64,000 bases of DNA, taken from the NCBI GenBank assembly GCA_050260355.1, contig JBLNBZ010000103.1, positions 1 to 64,000 on the forward strand, in the 5' to 3' direction. The translations under genes and the position numbers were made by a program. The DNA comes from CADEFX01 sp050260355 (GTDB taxonomy: Bacteria > Pseudomonadota > Alphaproteobacteria > Rhizobiales > Hyphomicrobiaceae). The notes below the pieces were generated by a model, which was not told where the DNA came from, did not search any database, and saw nothing but the letters and a program-made list of their open reading frames with translations. Numbering within the stretch: the first letter of the stretch is position 1; every line of letters starts with the position of its first letter. Below are positions 15,032 to 24,266 of the stretch, piece by piece.

Positions 15032-17008
15032 TCAACCGGCCTTGCCGGACTCCGGTGCCATGCCTGCGATCAGCGCGCCCTGCGTGACCTGCTGGCCTTC
15101 CGTCACGGCGACCTTGTCGATGACGCCGTCGCGGCCCGCATGCAGCACGTGCTCCATCTTCATCGCCTCGACGACGGCGATGCGATCGCCCTTGGCAACG
15201 CTGTCGCGCTCGCGCACGAATAGCTTGGCGACCTTGCCGTTGATGGGCGCGCGGATGACATCGCCCGCCTCTCCGTCGTCCACGGTGCTCGCGTCGTAGA
15301 CGGGCCGTCCGATCTCCACCTGGGCCAGGTCATCGATGACAAAAACCTTGTCGGCACCGTCGGTGCGCACGACCGCCGGCACCGTCGGCGCGCCGGATTG
15401 CAAGCCGTCCCAGACGGGCAGAGCGATGGCAACGTCCACCCTTTCGGCGTGCACGGCTTCCCAGGTCGCGGAAACCTGCCGCTCGACGCCGGCGATGGTC
15501 ACGGGAAACGTCAGCGTCCGCTGGCCGCCGAGCTGGAAGGCATCGCGTGCGCCCCAGGGATCATGCGCAAGCGTGAGCTTGCCGGCGCCTCCACACAAGA
15601 GCCGCTGCACGCCGCGACTGACAGCCTCGGCATGAACCTGGCTCTGCGTCAGTCCCGCAAGCTCCCTGCCGATGAGACCCGTATCCATGTCGCCCGCGCG
15701 CACATCGCGATGGCTGAGCAGATTGCGCAGGAAGCGCGCGTTCGTGCGCGGTCCGGCGACGACCAGGGCTTGCAGCCCGGCGACGATCTTGTCGAGCGCA
15801 TCCGGGCGATCCTGCCCACGCGCGATGAGCTTGGAGATCATCGAGTCATAGTAGGGTGAAACCTCGTCGCCCTGCCGCACGCCCGTTTCGAGGCGGATGT
15901 CCGACAGCCGCTCGCTCTCGAACGCCACGATGCGGCCGATGCTCGGCATGAAGCCGTTGCCCGGATCCTCGGCGCACAGCCGCGCCTCGATGGCATGCCC
16001 GCGCATGCGGATCTGACTTTGCGTCCTGGGCAGCCGCTCGCCCGCCGCGATGCGAAACTGCCACTCGACGAGATCGAGGCCGGTGATCTCCTCGGTGACA
16101 GGATGCTCGACCTGCAGCCGCGTGTTCATCTCGATGAAGTGCCAGGGCGCGTCGGCGCCGAGCTCGCCCCCCTCGACCAGAAACTCGACGGTCCCCGCGC
16201 CCTCGTAGCCCACCGCCTTGGCGAGCCTGACGGCCGCCTCCGTCATCTTGACCCGCAGCGCCTCGGACATGCCGGGCGCGGGCGCCTCCTCGATCACCTT
16301 CTGGTTGCGCCGCTGCAGCGAGCAGTCGCGCTCGAACAGGTGCACGGCGTCGCCGTGCGCGTCGCCGAACACCTGCACCTCGATGTGCCGAGGCCGCACG
16401 ATGACCTTCTCGACCAGCACGCGGGCATCGCCGAATGCGCCCTGCGCCTCGCGTTGCGCGCTTTCCAATGCGGACGGAAAGTCTGCGGCATTGTCGACCA
16501 GCCGCATGCCGCGGCCGCCGCCGCCCGCCACCGCCTTGATCATGACGGGATAGCCGATGCGCGCCGCCTCCTTCTGCAGCGTCTTGGCGTCCTGCTTGTC
16601 GCCGTCGTAGCCCGGCACGACGGGCACGCCGGCAGCGCGCGCGATGATCTTCGCCGCCGCCTTGCCGCCGAGCTTGCGCATGGCATCGCCCGACGGGCCG
16701 ATGAACTTGATGCGGGCCTTGGCGCAGGCGTCGGCAAAGTCCGCGTTCTCGGCCAGAAAGCCGTAGCCCGGATGGATGCAGTCCGCGCCGGTCGCCTCGG
16801 CTGCGGCCAGGATCCTGTCGATGCGCAGGTAGCTTTCGGGCGCGGGCGAAGGCCCGATGTGCACCGCTTCGTCGGCCTCGGCCACATGCAGGGCGCGGGC
16901 GTCCGCATCGGAGAACACGGCGACGGTGGCAATACCCATCCTGCGCGCGGTGCGGATGATGCGGCAGGCGATCTCGCCGCGGTTGGCAATCAGAACCTTC
17001 TCGAGCAT
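15032..17008 (-). CDS. liuD: Methylcrotonyl-CoA carboxylase biotin-carrying alpha subunit (probable)
   Basis: 658 residues. An N-terminal biotin carboxylase (about 1-450: VLIANRGEIACRIIRTA, HPGYGFLAENADFA, ATP-grasp loop VAGGGGRGMRLV, EMNTRLQVEHPVTEEITGLDLV), a middle linker domain, and a C-terminal biotinyl domain with the site VEAMKMEHVLHAG. Together with the carboxyltransferase at 17593 it should carboxylate 3-methylcrotonyl-CoA in leucine breakdown. Acetyl- or propionyl-CoA carboxylase alpha subunits look similar; the neighbouring isovaleryl-CoA dehydrogenase and MCC-type beta subunit decide the call. Confidence 0.88.
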   Translation of the reverse strand: MLEKVLIANRGEIACRIIRTARRMGIATVAVFSDADARALHVAEADEAVHIGPSPAPESYLRIDRILAAAEATGADCIHPGYGFLAENADFADACAKARIKFIGPSGDAMRKLGGKAAAKIIARAAGVPVVPGYDGDKQDAKTLQKEAARIGYPVMIKAVAGGGGRGMRLVDNAADFPSALESAQREAQGAFGDARVLVEKVIVRPRHIEVQVFGDAHGDAVHLFERDCSLQRRNQKVIEEAPAPGMSEALRVKMTEAAVRLAKAVGYEGAGTVEFLVEGGELGADAPWHFIEMNTRLQVEHPVTEEITGLDLVEWQFRIAAGERLPRTQSQIRMRGHAIEARLCAEDPGNGFMPSIGRIVAFESERLSDIRLETGVRQGDEVSPYYDSMISKLIARGQDRPDALDKIVAGLQALVVAGPRTNARFLRNLLSHRDVRAGDMDTGLIGRELAGLTQSQVHAEAVSRGVQRLLCGGAGKLTLAHDPWGARDAFQLGGQRTLTFPVTIAGVERQVSATWEAVHAERVDVAIALPVWDGLQSGAPTVPAVVRTDGADKVFVIDDLAQVEIGRPVYDASTVDDGEAGDVIRAPINGKVAKLFVRERDSVAKGDRIAVVEAMKMEHVLHAGRDGVIDKVAVTEGQQVTQGALIAGMAPESGKAG

Positions 17009-17105
17009 GCGCCCTTATGGCAAAGCCGCCCGACGGCGGCAATGCGCATTCCACAGCGCTGCGGGGGCTGTGCGACCCCGGCCGGCTGACGCGGCGCGGC
17101 ATTGG

Positions 17106-17582
17106 TCAGGTGGCACGCACGGCCCGCATCTCATTCCCGCGCCAGGTGAAGCTGCGTCCGAACCAGGCTTGCGTCCACAACAGCGGGAGGGTTTTCATTT
17201 CCTGACCATACTGGCGAATGCTGTCGGGATCGGAATATTCAAAACGCGGTTGGTAGCGGCCTCGCCCTTTCCAATACTCGAGTACGTGTTCCCGCATGTC
17301 GCGAAGCTCCCGAACATCCCGTTCGAAGCGCTGCAATCGCTCAAAGGATTCCTGGTCGACGAGCTTTCGCTCTACGCCCTCTTTCGCGAACCGAAAGAAA
17401 TGGTTCGCTGCGATCAGGAAGAAGTGCTCCGCCAGTGTCAAAGCGATCCGGGCATCTGGTTCGCCGGCCATTTTGTCATTGAATGCCACCCTGATTGCAG
17501 CTGCCTGCCGCACAACACCCTCGCCCCATTCAATGATGCGCAAGCGCACGAGGCCATCCATCTCCCCTTTCGAGAGTGTCAT
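17106..17582 (-). CDS. Conserved hypothetical between carboxylase subunits
   Basis: 158 residues, soluble and helical, rich in aromatic and charged residues (FFLIAANHFFRFAKEGVE, ELRDMREHVLEYWKGRGRY, LLWTQAWFGRSFTWRG). Its start lies about 11 bases past the beta-subunit stop, with GAGGTG in between as ribosome site, so it is probably translated from the carboxylase transcript. I do not recognise a family. It is not a normal part of liu clusters. Confidence 0.6.
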   Translation of the reverse strand: MTLSKGEMDGLVRLRIIEWGEGVVRQAAAIRVAFNDKMAGEPDARIALTLAEHFFLIAANHFFRFAKEGVERKLVDQESFERLQRFERDVRELRDMREHVLEYWKGRGRYQPRFEYSDPDSIRQYGQEMKTLPLLWTQAWFGRSFTWRGNEMRAVRAT

Positions 17583-17592
17583 CTGCCGCACC

Positions 17593-19200
17593 TCACATCC
17601 TAAACACGCCGAACCTCGTGTCCTCGATCGGCGCGTTGAGACAGGCGCTGAGCGACAGGCCCAGCACGCGCCGCGTCTCTGAGGGCGCGATGATGCCGTC
17701 GTCCCAAAGGCGCGCGGTGCCGTAATAGGGATGACCCTCGCGGTCGTACTGCTCGAGCACGGGCTTCTTGAAGGCCTCCTCCTCCGCCGTGCTCCAGGTC
17801 TTGCCCTCGGCCTCGAGGTTGTCGCGCCTGACGGTCGCCAGCACGCCCGCCGCCTGCGGGCCGCCCATCACCGAGACGCGCGCATTGGGCCAGGTGAACA
17901 GGAAGCGCGGGCTATAGGCGCGGCCGCACATGGCGTAGTTGCCCGCGCCGTAGGAGCCGCCGATGATGACGGTGATCTTCGGCACGTTGGCGCAGGCCAC
18001 CGCCATCACCATCTTGGCGCCGTGCCGGGCGATGCCGCCGGCTTCCGCATCGCGGCCGACCATGAACCCGGTGATGTTCTGCAGGAACAGCAGCGGAATG
18101 CGGCGCTGGCAGGCGAGCTCGATGAAATGCGCGGCCTTCTGCGCGGTCTCCGAGTAGAGGATGCCGTTGTTGGCGAGGATGGCGACGGGCAGGCCCTCGA
18201 TAGCGGCAAAGCCGGTGACGAGCGTCGTGCCGTAGTTGCGCTTGAACTCGTCGAGCTCGGAGCCGTCGACCAGCCGCGCGATGATCTCGCGCGTGTCGTA
18301 CTGCGTCATGAGCGAGGACGGCACCACGCCGTCGATCTCGGCCGGATCGTAGGCAGGCAGCCGCGGCTCCCTGAGCGCGATGTCCGCATGCTTGGCGGTC
18401 GTCAGTCCGGCGACGATCGAGCGGGCAATCTCCAGCGCATGGCCGTCGTTCAATGCATAGTGGTCGGCGACGCCCGACAGCCGCGTGTGCACGTCGGCGC
18501 CGCCCAGGTCCTCCGCCGATACCGTCTCGCCGGTGGCCGCCTTCACCAACGGCGGGCCGCCGAGGAAGATCGTGCCCTGTCTGCGCACGATAATGGTCTC
18601 GTCCGACATGGCCGGCACATAGGCCCCTCCCGCCGTGCAGGAGCCCATGACCACGGCGATTTGCGGGATGCGCTCGGCCGACATGCGCGCCTGATTGTAG
18701 AAGATGCGGCCGAAGTGCTCGCGGTCCGGAAACACCTCGGTCCAGTGCGGCAGGTTGGCGCCGCCGCTGTCGACCAGGTAGATGCAGGGCAATCGGTTCT
18801 GCTGGGCGATCTCCTGCGCGCGCAGGTGCTTCTTGACGGTGAGCGGGTAGTAGGTGCCGCCCTTGATGGTGGCGTCATTGCACACGATGACGCACTCGCG
18901 CCCCGACACGCGGCCGACGCCGGTGATGATGCCGGCGCCATGGATGTCGCCGCCGTACATGTCATAGGCGGCGAGCTGCGACAGCTCGAGGAACGGTGAG
19001 CCCGGATCGATGAGCCGCATGACGCGGTCGCGGGGCAGGAGCTTGCCGCGCGCGACGTGACGCTCCTTCAGCCGATCGGGACCTCCTGCGGCGGCGGCCC
19101 GGCGCTTGTCCTGCAGGTCGGCGACGAGCGCGCGCATGGCGGCACGGTTGGCCTGGAACTCCTCCGAACCGGTGTTGATGGCTGTCTGAAGCTTTGGCAT
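17593..19200 (-). CDS. liuB: Methylcrotonyl-CoA carboxylase carboxyltransferase beta subunit
   Basis: 535 residues, the usual MCC-beta length. Two crotonase-like carboxyltransferase halves: the N-terminal half with ARGKLLPRDRVMRLIDPGSP, DATIKGGTYYPLTVKKH, YLVDSGGANLPHW and GSCTAGGAYVPAMSDE, and the C-terminal half with LFLQNITGFMVGRDAEAGGI, KITVIIGGSYGAGNYAMCGR and WPNARVSVMGGPQAAGVLA. The last three motifs are typical of acyl-CoA carboxylases of the MCC type. The ATG at 19200 is preceded by GAGGGG and gives the usual N-terminus. It precedes the unknown 17106 gene and the alpha subunit. Confidence 0.93.
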   Translation of the reverse strand: MPKLQTAINTGSEEFQANRAAMRALVADLQDKRRAAAAGGPDRLKERHVARGKLLPRDRVMRLIDPGSPFLELSQLAAYDMYGGDIHGAGIITGVGRVSGRECVIVCNDATIKGGTYYPLTVKKHLRAQEIAQQNRLPCIYLVDSGGANLPHWTEVFPDREHFGRIFYNQARMSAERIPQIAVVMGSCTAGGAYVPAMSDETIIVRRQGTIFLGGPPLVKAATGETVSAEDLGGADVHTRLSGVADHYALNDGHALEIARSIVAGLTTAKHADIALREPRLPAYDPAEIDGVVPSSLMTQYDTREIIARLVDGSELDEFKRNYGTTLVTGFAAIEGLPVAILANNGILYSETAQKAAHFIELACQRRIPLLFLQNITGFMVGRDAEAGGIARHGAKMVMAVACANVPKITVIIGGSYGAGNYAMCGRAYSPRFLFTWPNARVSVMGGPQAAGVLATVRRDNLEAEGKTWSTAEEEAFKKPVLEQYDREGHPYYGTARLWDDGIIAPSETRRVLGLSLSACLNAPIEDTRFGVFRM

Positions 19201-19292
19201 TGGCACCCCTCGATCGGGCGCCAAGCTACGCGGCCCGCTCTGCTCATAGCAAGCCGGGCAGGCCCCGCGATCAACATGGATCGGCGGCTGGT

Positions 19293-19712
19293 CTAGGGCT
19301 GCTTCTTGGGCTTGGGCGCATAGGCCTCCACCGGCCCGCCGGCCTCCTTCCAGCCCTTGAAGCCACCGAGGACATGGGCGACCGGCTCCAGGCCCATGTC
19401 CTGGGCTGTCTTGGCGGCGAGCGCCGAGCGCATGCCACCGGCACAGAAGAAGACGAACTTCTTGTCCTCGCCGAACACCGGCTTGTAGTAGGGGCTGTCG
19501 GGATCGATCCAGAATTCCAGCATGCCGCGGGTGCAATGGAAGGCTCCGGGCACCTTGCCGTCCCGCTCGAGCTCGCGCGGGTCTCTGAGATCCACCAGCA
19601 CGACATCGTCGCGCCCATGCAGCTTCACGGCATCCTTGGCCTCGATCTCCTCGATCGCCGCCTTGGCCTCGGCAAGCATCGCATTGATGCCCCTGGTGAT
19701 GGTCTGTGCCAT
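19293..19712 (-). CDS. Rhodanese-like domain protein
   Basis: 139 residues with one rhodanese domain. It has VVLVDLRDPRELERDGKVPG, then the active-site loop CAGGMRS with the catalytic Cys, and the end HVLGGFKGWKEAGGPVEAY. Such proteins carry persulfide sulfur; single-domain forms of this type are cytosolic. It sits between the thiolase and the carboxylase beta subunit, 92 bases before liuB on the same strand. The physiological partner is unknown. Confidence 0.88.
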   Translation of the reverse strand: MAQTITRGINAMLAEAKAAIEEIEAKDAVKLHGRDDVVLVDLRDPRELERDGKVPGAFHCTRGMLEFWIDPDSPYYKPVFGEDKKFVFFCAGGMRSALAAKTAQDMGLEPVAHVLGGFKGWKEAGGPVEAYAPKPKKQP

Positions 19713-19849
19713 TCTGCGGTCCTCGCTTCCGGGTGTTTGGCGGTGTGATAGCCCGAATTGGCGGCAGATGACAGCGCCGCGGGGGCCAATCGCCGCACGG
19801 CCGCCATGTTCCGGCGTGAGAAGATGCGCCGCCGCCGCAGGGATTCGCC

Positions 19850-20329
19850 ATGTCCACGCATCATGCGCTGACCGCACTCGTTGCCATCCTCTTTGTGGGT
19901 GGATGCGCGGCCGCCATGCCGGGATACTCGCCGCCGACGCCCAAGACCGAGAAGATGAGGGCGAATCTGCCGACCGGCGGCGGCATGGCCGAGGACGGGC
20001 ATTACGTTCTCAACAACCAGGAGGAGAAGCTGGACTGCAAGAAGCTCAATGGCGCCATCCAGATTGCCATCCTGCAGCTTCGCGGGTCCGATCAAACCCC
20101 CCGCCCCTCCCAATCCGCCGTAGCTGCCGGCGCCGTCATCGCGCCGGTCATGGGTGGCGCGCGCTACGGTACCGACCCCGATGGCGGCATCGCGCGCAGC
20201 CGCGCGCGCGTTCGTGCCCTCAATGCGCGACTGGCCGAGAAGGGCTGCCCAACGTTCGACCTCGACGCGGAGCTGAAGCCCGGCAATACGGGCACGCCGG
20301 CGCCGGTCAGAGCCGCGGGCAAGAAGTAG
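19850..20329 (+). CDS. Putative lipoprotein, unknown
   Basis: 159 residues. A signal peptide with a lipobox (LVAILFVGGCAAAMPG, Cys near residue 19) predicts a lipid-anchored protein. The mature part contains LDCKKLNGAIQIAILQLRG, a hydrophobic glycine/alanine segment (AVAAGAVIAPVMGGARYG) and ARVRALNARLAEKGCPTFDL. It is on the opposite strand and interrupts the leucine-catabolism genes. No family recognised beyond a general envelope lipoprotein. Confidence 0.7.
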   Translation: MSTHHALTALVAILFVGGCAAAMPGYSPPTPKTEKMRANLPTGGGMAEDGHYVLNNQEEKLDCKKLNGAIQIAILQLRGSDQTPRPSQSAVAAGAVIAPVMGGARYGTDPDGGIARSRARVRALNARLAEKGCPTFDLDAELKPGNTGTPAPVRAAGKK

Positions 20330-20431
20330 TCCTAATTGCAAACTATCGGCACGTTGCTCGCAACGTGCCCACCGTGCACGCCTCGTGCCTCCAACGGCGG
20401 CCCGGGACGGGACCCGGGCGCGTTGCCAGGC

Positions 20432-21628
20432 TCACACCATGCGCTCGATGGCGACCGCGGTCGCTTCGCCGCCGCCGATGCAGAGCGACGCGACGCCTTT
20501 CGTCTCGCCGCGCTTCTGCATGGCGTTGATGAGCGTGACGATGATGCGCGCTCCCGATGCGCCGACGGGATGGCCCAGCGCACACGCGCCGCCATGCACA
20601 TTGACCTTGTCGTGCGGCAAACCGAGATCGCGCATCGCCGCCATGGTGACGACGGCGAACGCCTCGTTGATCTCATAAAGGCCGACGTCCTTCGCGCTCC
20701 AGCCTGCGCCCTCCAGCACCTTCTTGATGGCGCCGATCGGTGCGGTGGTAAACCACGCCGGCGCCTGCGCGTGGCTGGCTTGCGCGACGATCTTCGCCAG
20801 CGGCTGCAGCTTCCTGCGCCTGGCCTCGCTCTCGCGCATCAGAACGAGGGCGGCGGCGCCATCCGAGATCGAGCTCGAATTGGCCGGTGTCACCGTACCG
20901 CCCTCGCGGAAGGCCGGCTTCAGGCTCGGGATCTTGGCCGGGTCGGCCGTGAAAGGCTGCTCGTCGCGCTTCACCTCGGTGGCGCCCTTGCGCGACTTCA
21001 CCGTGACGGCAACGATCTCCTTGTCGAAGCTGCCGTCCTCGTTCGCCGCCTTCGCGCGCTTCAAGCTCTCGACCGCATAGGCATCCTGGGCCTCGCGCGT
21101 GAACTGATAGTGCTGCGCCGTGTCCTCGGCGTAGGTGCCCATGAGCCGGCCCTTGTCGTAGGCGTCCTCCAGGCCGTCGAGGAACATGTGGTCGTAGACC
21201 TGCGTGTGGCCGAGCCGCTGCCCGGTGCGCATCTTGGGCAGGATGAACGGCGTGTTGGTCATGCTCTCGAGCCCGCCCGCAACGATCACGTCCTTGGGAC
21301 GCGCGTGCAGCGCCTCGTAGGCCATCATCACCGTCTTCATGCCCGAGCCGCACATCTTGTTCACGGTCGAGCAGGGGACCGAATCGGGAAGGCCCGCATT
21401 GCGCGAGGCCTGCCGCGCCGGCGCCTGGCCCTGGCCCGCGGGCAGCACGCAGCCCATCAGCACCTCGGAGACCTCCCCCGGCTTGACACCGGCCCGCTCC
21501 ACCGCCGCCTTGATCGCCACGCCGCCGAGCTCGGGGGCCGTGACCGACGCGAACACACCCTGAAAGCCGCCCATGGCGGTGCGGGCGCCCGAAACGATGA
21601 CGATGGGGTCCTCGGCGGGTGTGGGCAT
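20432..21628 (-). CDS. Acetyl-CoA C-acetyltransferase (thiolase)
   Basis: 398 residues. Thiolase II type, condensing or cleaving acetoacetyl-CoA. The nucleophilic Cys is in NKMCGSGMK near residue 92, the second-domain His in HGGACALGHPVGASGARI and the acid-base Cys in SLCIGGGEATAVAIE. In this cluster it probably completes leucine breakdown by cleaving acetoacetyl-CoA; it could equally serve PHA or ketone metabolism. It is transcribed after isovaleryl-CoA dehydrogenase with a 76-base gap. HMG-CoA lyase and methylglutaconyl-CoA hydratase genes are not in the window. Confidence 0.93.
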   Translation of the reverse strand: MPTPAEDPIVIVSGARTAMGGFQGVFASVTAPELGGVAIKAAVERAGVKPGEVSEVLMGCVLPAGQGQAPARQASRNAGLPDSVPCSTVNKMCGSGMKTVMMAYEALHARPKDVIVAGGLESMTNTPFILPKMRTGQRLGHTQVYDHMFLDGLEDAYDKGRLMGTYAEDTAQHYQFTREAQDAYAVESLKRAKAANEDGSFDKEIVAVTVKSRKGATEVKRDEQPFTADPAKIPSLKPAFREGGTVTPANSSSISDGAAALVLMRESEARRRKLQPLAKIVAQASHAQAPAWFTTAPIGAIKKVLEGAGWSAKDVGLYEINEAFAVVTMAAMRDLGLPHDKVNVHGGACALGHPVGASGARIIVTLINAMQKRGETKGVASLCIGGGEATAVAIERMV

Positions 21629-21704
21629 GGTGGTCAGCTCCGGTGAAGAGTCATCTGTTGCACAGCAACATGGGACAGCTCCGGCGCGGGGTCAACGCCG
21701 GACC

Positions 21705-22880
21705 TCACGCCGTCTCCTCGAACAGCTCGCGGCCGATCAGCATGCGGCGGATCTCGCTGGTGCCGGCGCCGATCTCGTAAAGCTTGGCGTCCCGCAGAAG
21801 CCGCCCGGTCGGATAGTCGTTGATATAGCCGTTGCCGCCCAGGAGCTGGATGGCATCGAGCGCCACCTGCGTCGCCTTTTCCGCTGCATAGAGAATTGCG
21901 CCGGCCGCGTCCTTGCGCGTGGTCTGGCCACGGTCGCAGGCCTTGGCCACGGCGTACACGTAGGCCTTGCAGGCGTTCATGGTCGTGTACATGTCGGCGA
22001 TCTTGCCCTGCACGAGCTGGAACGTGCCGATGGGCTGCCCGAACTGCTTTCGCTCGTGCACATAGGGCACGACCACGTCCATGGCCGCCTGCATGATGCC
22101 CAGTGGCCCCGCCGCCAGCACGGCGCGCTCGTAGTCGAGACCGCTCATGAGAACGTTGACGCCCTTGCCGATGGTACCGAGCACGTTCTCCTCCGGCACC
22201 TCACAGTCCTCGAACACGAGCTCGCCGGTCGAGGAGCCGCGCATGCCGACCTTGTCGAGCTTCTGCGCGATCCTGAACCCCTTCCAGCCCGTCTCGATGA
22301 TGAAGGCGGTGATGCCGCGCGGGCCAGCCTTGGGATCGGTCTTGGCGTACACCACGATCACCTGCGCATCGGGCGCGTTGGTGATCCACATCTTGGTGCC
22401 GTTGAGCACGTAGCGGTCGCCCTACTTCTCCGCGCGAAACTGCATCGACACTACGTCCGAGCCCGCACCCGACTCGCTCATGGCAAGGCTGCCGACGTGC
22501 TCGCCGGAGATCAGCTTCGGCAGATACTTGCGCTTCTGCGCGTCCGTGCCGTTGCGGCGGATCTGGTTGACGCACAGGTTGGAGTGGGCGCCGTAGGACA
22601 GCCCGACGGACGCAGAGCCGCGGCTCACCTCCTCCATCGCGACGCAGTGCTCCAGGTAGCCCAGGCCCGCGCCACCATACTCCTCCTCGACCGTGATGCC
22701 GTGCAGGCCGAGCGCGCCCATCTTGGGCCACAGATGTCGCGGGAATTCGTCCGTCCGGTCGATCTCGGCGGCGATCGGCGCCACCTCGTCGGCTGTGAAC
22801 GAGCGCACGGATGCGCGGAGCTGGTCGGCGGTTTCGCCCAGATCGAAATCGAGTGTGGGGTATTCGTTGCGGATGGTCAT
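21705..22880 (-). pseudogene. ivd: Isovaleryl-CoA dehydrogenase interrupted by an amber codon
   Basis: Read through one TAG (22424-22422), the frame encodes about 391 residues, the normal acyl-CoA dehydrogenase length, beginning MTIRNEYPTLDFDL. All family parts are present on both sides: EEEYGGAGLGYLEHC, SMSESGAGSD-like LAMSESGAGSDVVS, MWITNAPDA, the catalytic Glu in LDYERAVLAAGPLGIMQA, and the end YEIGAGTSEIRRMLIGRELF. The stop replaces what is usually a Lys in AEKKGDRY (AAG to TAG is one change). As written, the product ends before the substrate pocket. It is first in the leucine-degradation gene order. Confidence 0.85.
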
Positions 22881-23012
22881 TCCCAGCTCCTGCAGCACGG
22901 CAAGCGTCGAGCTATCCCACTGCCGAATCTGATGTCTCCACGGCTGTGCACCAAATCAGCTACAATGAAATACGGCCCGTCGCCTGGGCGGCACACTAAG
23001 AGAGATCGGCCG

Positions 23013-23693
23013 ATGGCGAAAGACTATGGCGAGAAGGAGCGGGAGTTTATAGCCGGCCTGAAAAACGACACCGGCAAGGACTTGGCCGAGTGGATGGCGG
23101 CGATCGCCGCGCAGGGATTCACCGACAAGAACGACGCCATCGACTGGCTGCGCACGCAAGGCTTCCTGTTCAACGATGCCTCGTGGCTCGAGCGCATTCA
23201 CGCCAACGGCGGACGCCTGATCTATGGGGACCGGCCTGCCGCCGCCTCCCCGCCGCGGAGGACTGCCAGCAACGCGAGTGCGCCAAAGCCGGCGCCGAGG
23301 CCTCCCGAGGCACCAAGCCCGCCGCCGAAGGCCCCGCCTCCTGTCGATGAACGCCTGCAGGCGCTGATTGCCGGGGCCAAGGGCTATCAGCCTTTGTACC
23401 GGCTGCTCACCAGCGAGATCTTGCGCGCGCTTCCGGGTGCCCAAATCGTTTCCGCGGAGACTTACGTCTCGATCGGGGGCCCGCGCGAGTTCGCGGCCAT
23501 CGAGACCAGCCCGAAAGGCCTGCGCCTCGCGCTCGACCTCGGCGACCGGCCCTTTACCCCGCCGCTACAGCCCTCCAAGCTTGCCGCGTCGCCGAAGCGG
23601 CTGTCGCATATGATCGTGCTCGACGATGCGCGGCAGGTCGACGGCGCGCTGATGGCGCTGGTGAAGACGGCCAGCGCCCGCGTCAACGCATGA
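23013..23693 (+). CDS. DUF4287/DUF5655-like protein
   Basis: 226 residues. The N-terminal ~65 residues resemble DUF4287 (NDTGKDLAEWMAAIAAQG, then DAIDWLRTQGFLFNDASWLE). A proline/alanine-rich linker (about 75-108) leads to a DUF5655-like C-terminal domain (LTSEILRALPGAQIVSAETY, FAAIETSPKGLRLALDL, LSHMIVLDDARQVDGALMAL). The function is unknown; these domains are found in small soluble proteins. It is divergent from ivd and 15 bases ahead of the next gene. Confidence 0.7.
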   Translation: MAKDYGEKEREFIAGLKNDTGKDLAEWMAAIAAQGFTDKNDAIDWLRTQGFLFNDASWLERIHANGGRLIYGDRPAAASPPRRTASNASAPKPAPRPPEAPSPPPKAPPPVDERLQALIAGAKGYQPLYRLLTSEILRALPGAQIVSAETYVSIGGPREFAAIETSPKGLRLALDLGDRPFTPPLQPSKLAASPKRLSHMIVLDDARQVDGALMALVKTASARVNA

Positions 23694-23708
23694 TAGGGGA
23701 TCGGTGCC

Positions 23709-24182
23709 ATGTCCCACGGCGTCGAGGACAGGCCGAATGACAAGCCCTGGCCGCCGATCATCTACGCGGCGGCACTACTGGGCGCCTGGCTGCTCGAGCA
23801 GCTCATCCCCTTGCCGAGCCTGCCGGAAAGCCTGCTGACGCGCTGGTTCGGAGCCGTCATCTTCCTGGCCGCCATCGGCCTCGGCCTCAAGGCCATGTTC
23901 GACCTGCGGGCGCACGGCACGACCTTCAATCCCACGGCGCCCGCGAGCGCTTTGGCGACCACCGGGATCTATGCACACAGCCGCAATCCCATGTACCTCG
24001 CCGCCCTGATCGCGTTCCTTGGGCTCGGCCTCGCCCTGCGCTCGACCTGGCTGCTTGTTTCGGTGCCCGTCGTGGCCGTGGCGCTGCAAAAGCTCGCCAT
24101 CGAGCCGGAGGAGGCCTACCTGGAACGCTCGTTCGGCCAGCACTACCGCCGCTATGCCGACCGGGTCCGGCGCTGGTTTTAG
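23709..24182 (+). CDS. Membrane methyltransferase, isoprenylcysteine carboxyl methyltransferase-like
   Basis: 157 residues with four to five hydrophobic segments and the PEMT/ICMT signature in its C-terminal half: TTGIYAHSRNPMYLAALIAF and, later, EPEEAYLERSFGQHYRRYADRVRRW. These enzymes use SAM to methylate lipids or small membrane substrates; the true substrate in bacteria is usually unknown. It starts 15 bases after the previous gene and is probably co-transcribed with it. Confidence 0.85.
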   Translation: MSHGVEDRPNDKPWPPIIYAAALLGAWLLEQLIPLPSLPESLLTRWFGAVIFLAAIGLGLKAMFDLRAHGTTFNPTAPASALATTGIYAHSRNPMYLAALIAFLGLGLALRSTWLLVSVPVVAVALQKLAIEPEEAYLERSFGQHYRRYADRVRRWF

Positions 24183-24266
24183 CTCTCCGCTACTTCAATT
24201 CCGGCCCCGGAACATCCATTTGCCCGAATTCGAGGCGCATGCTCATCTGGGAGTAGGAGGTTGGCC

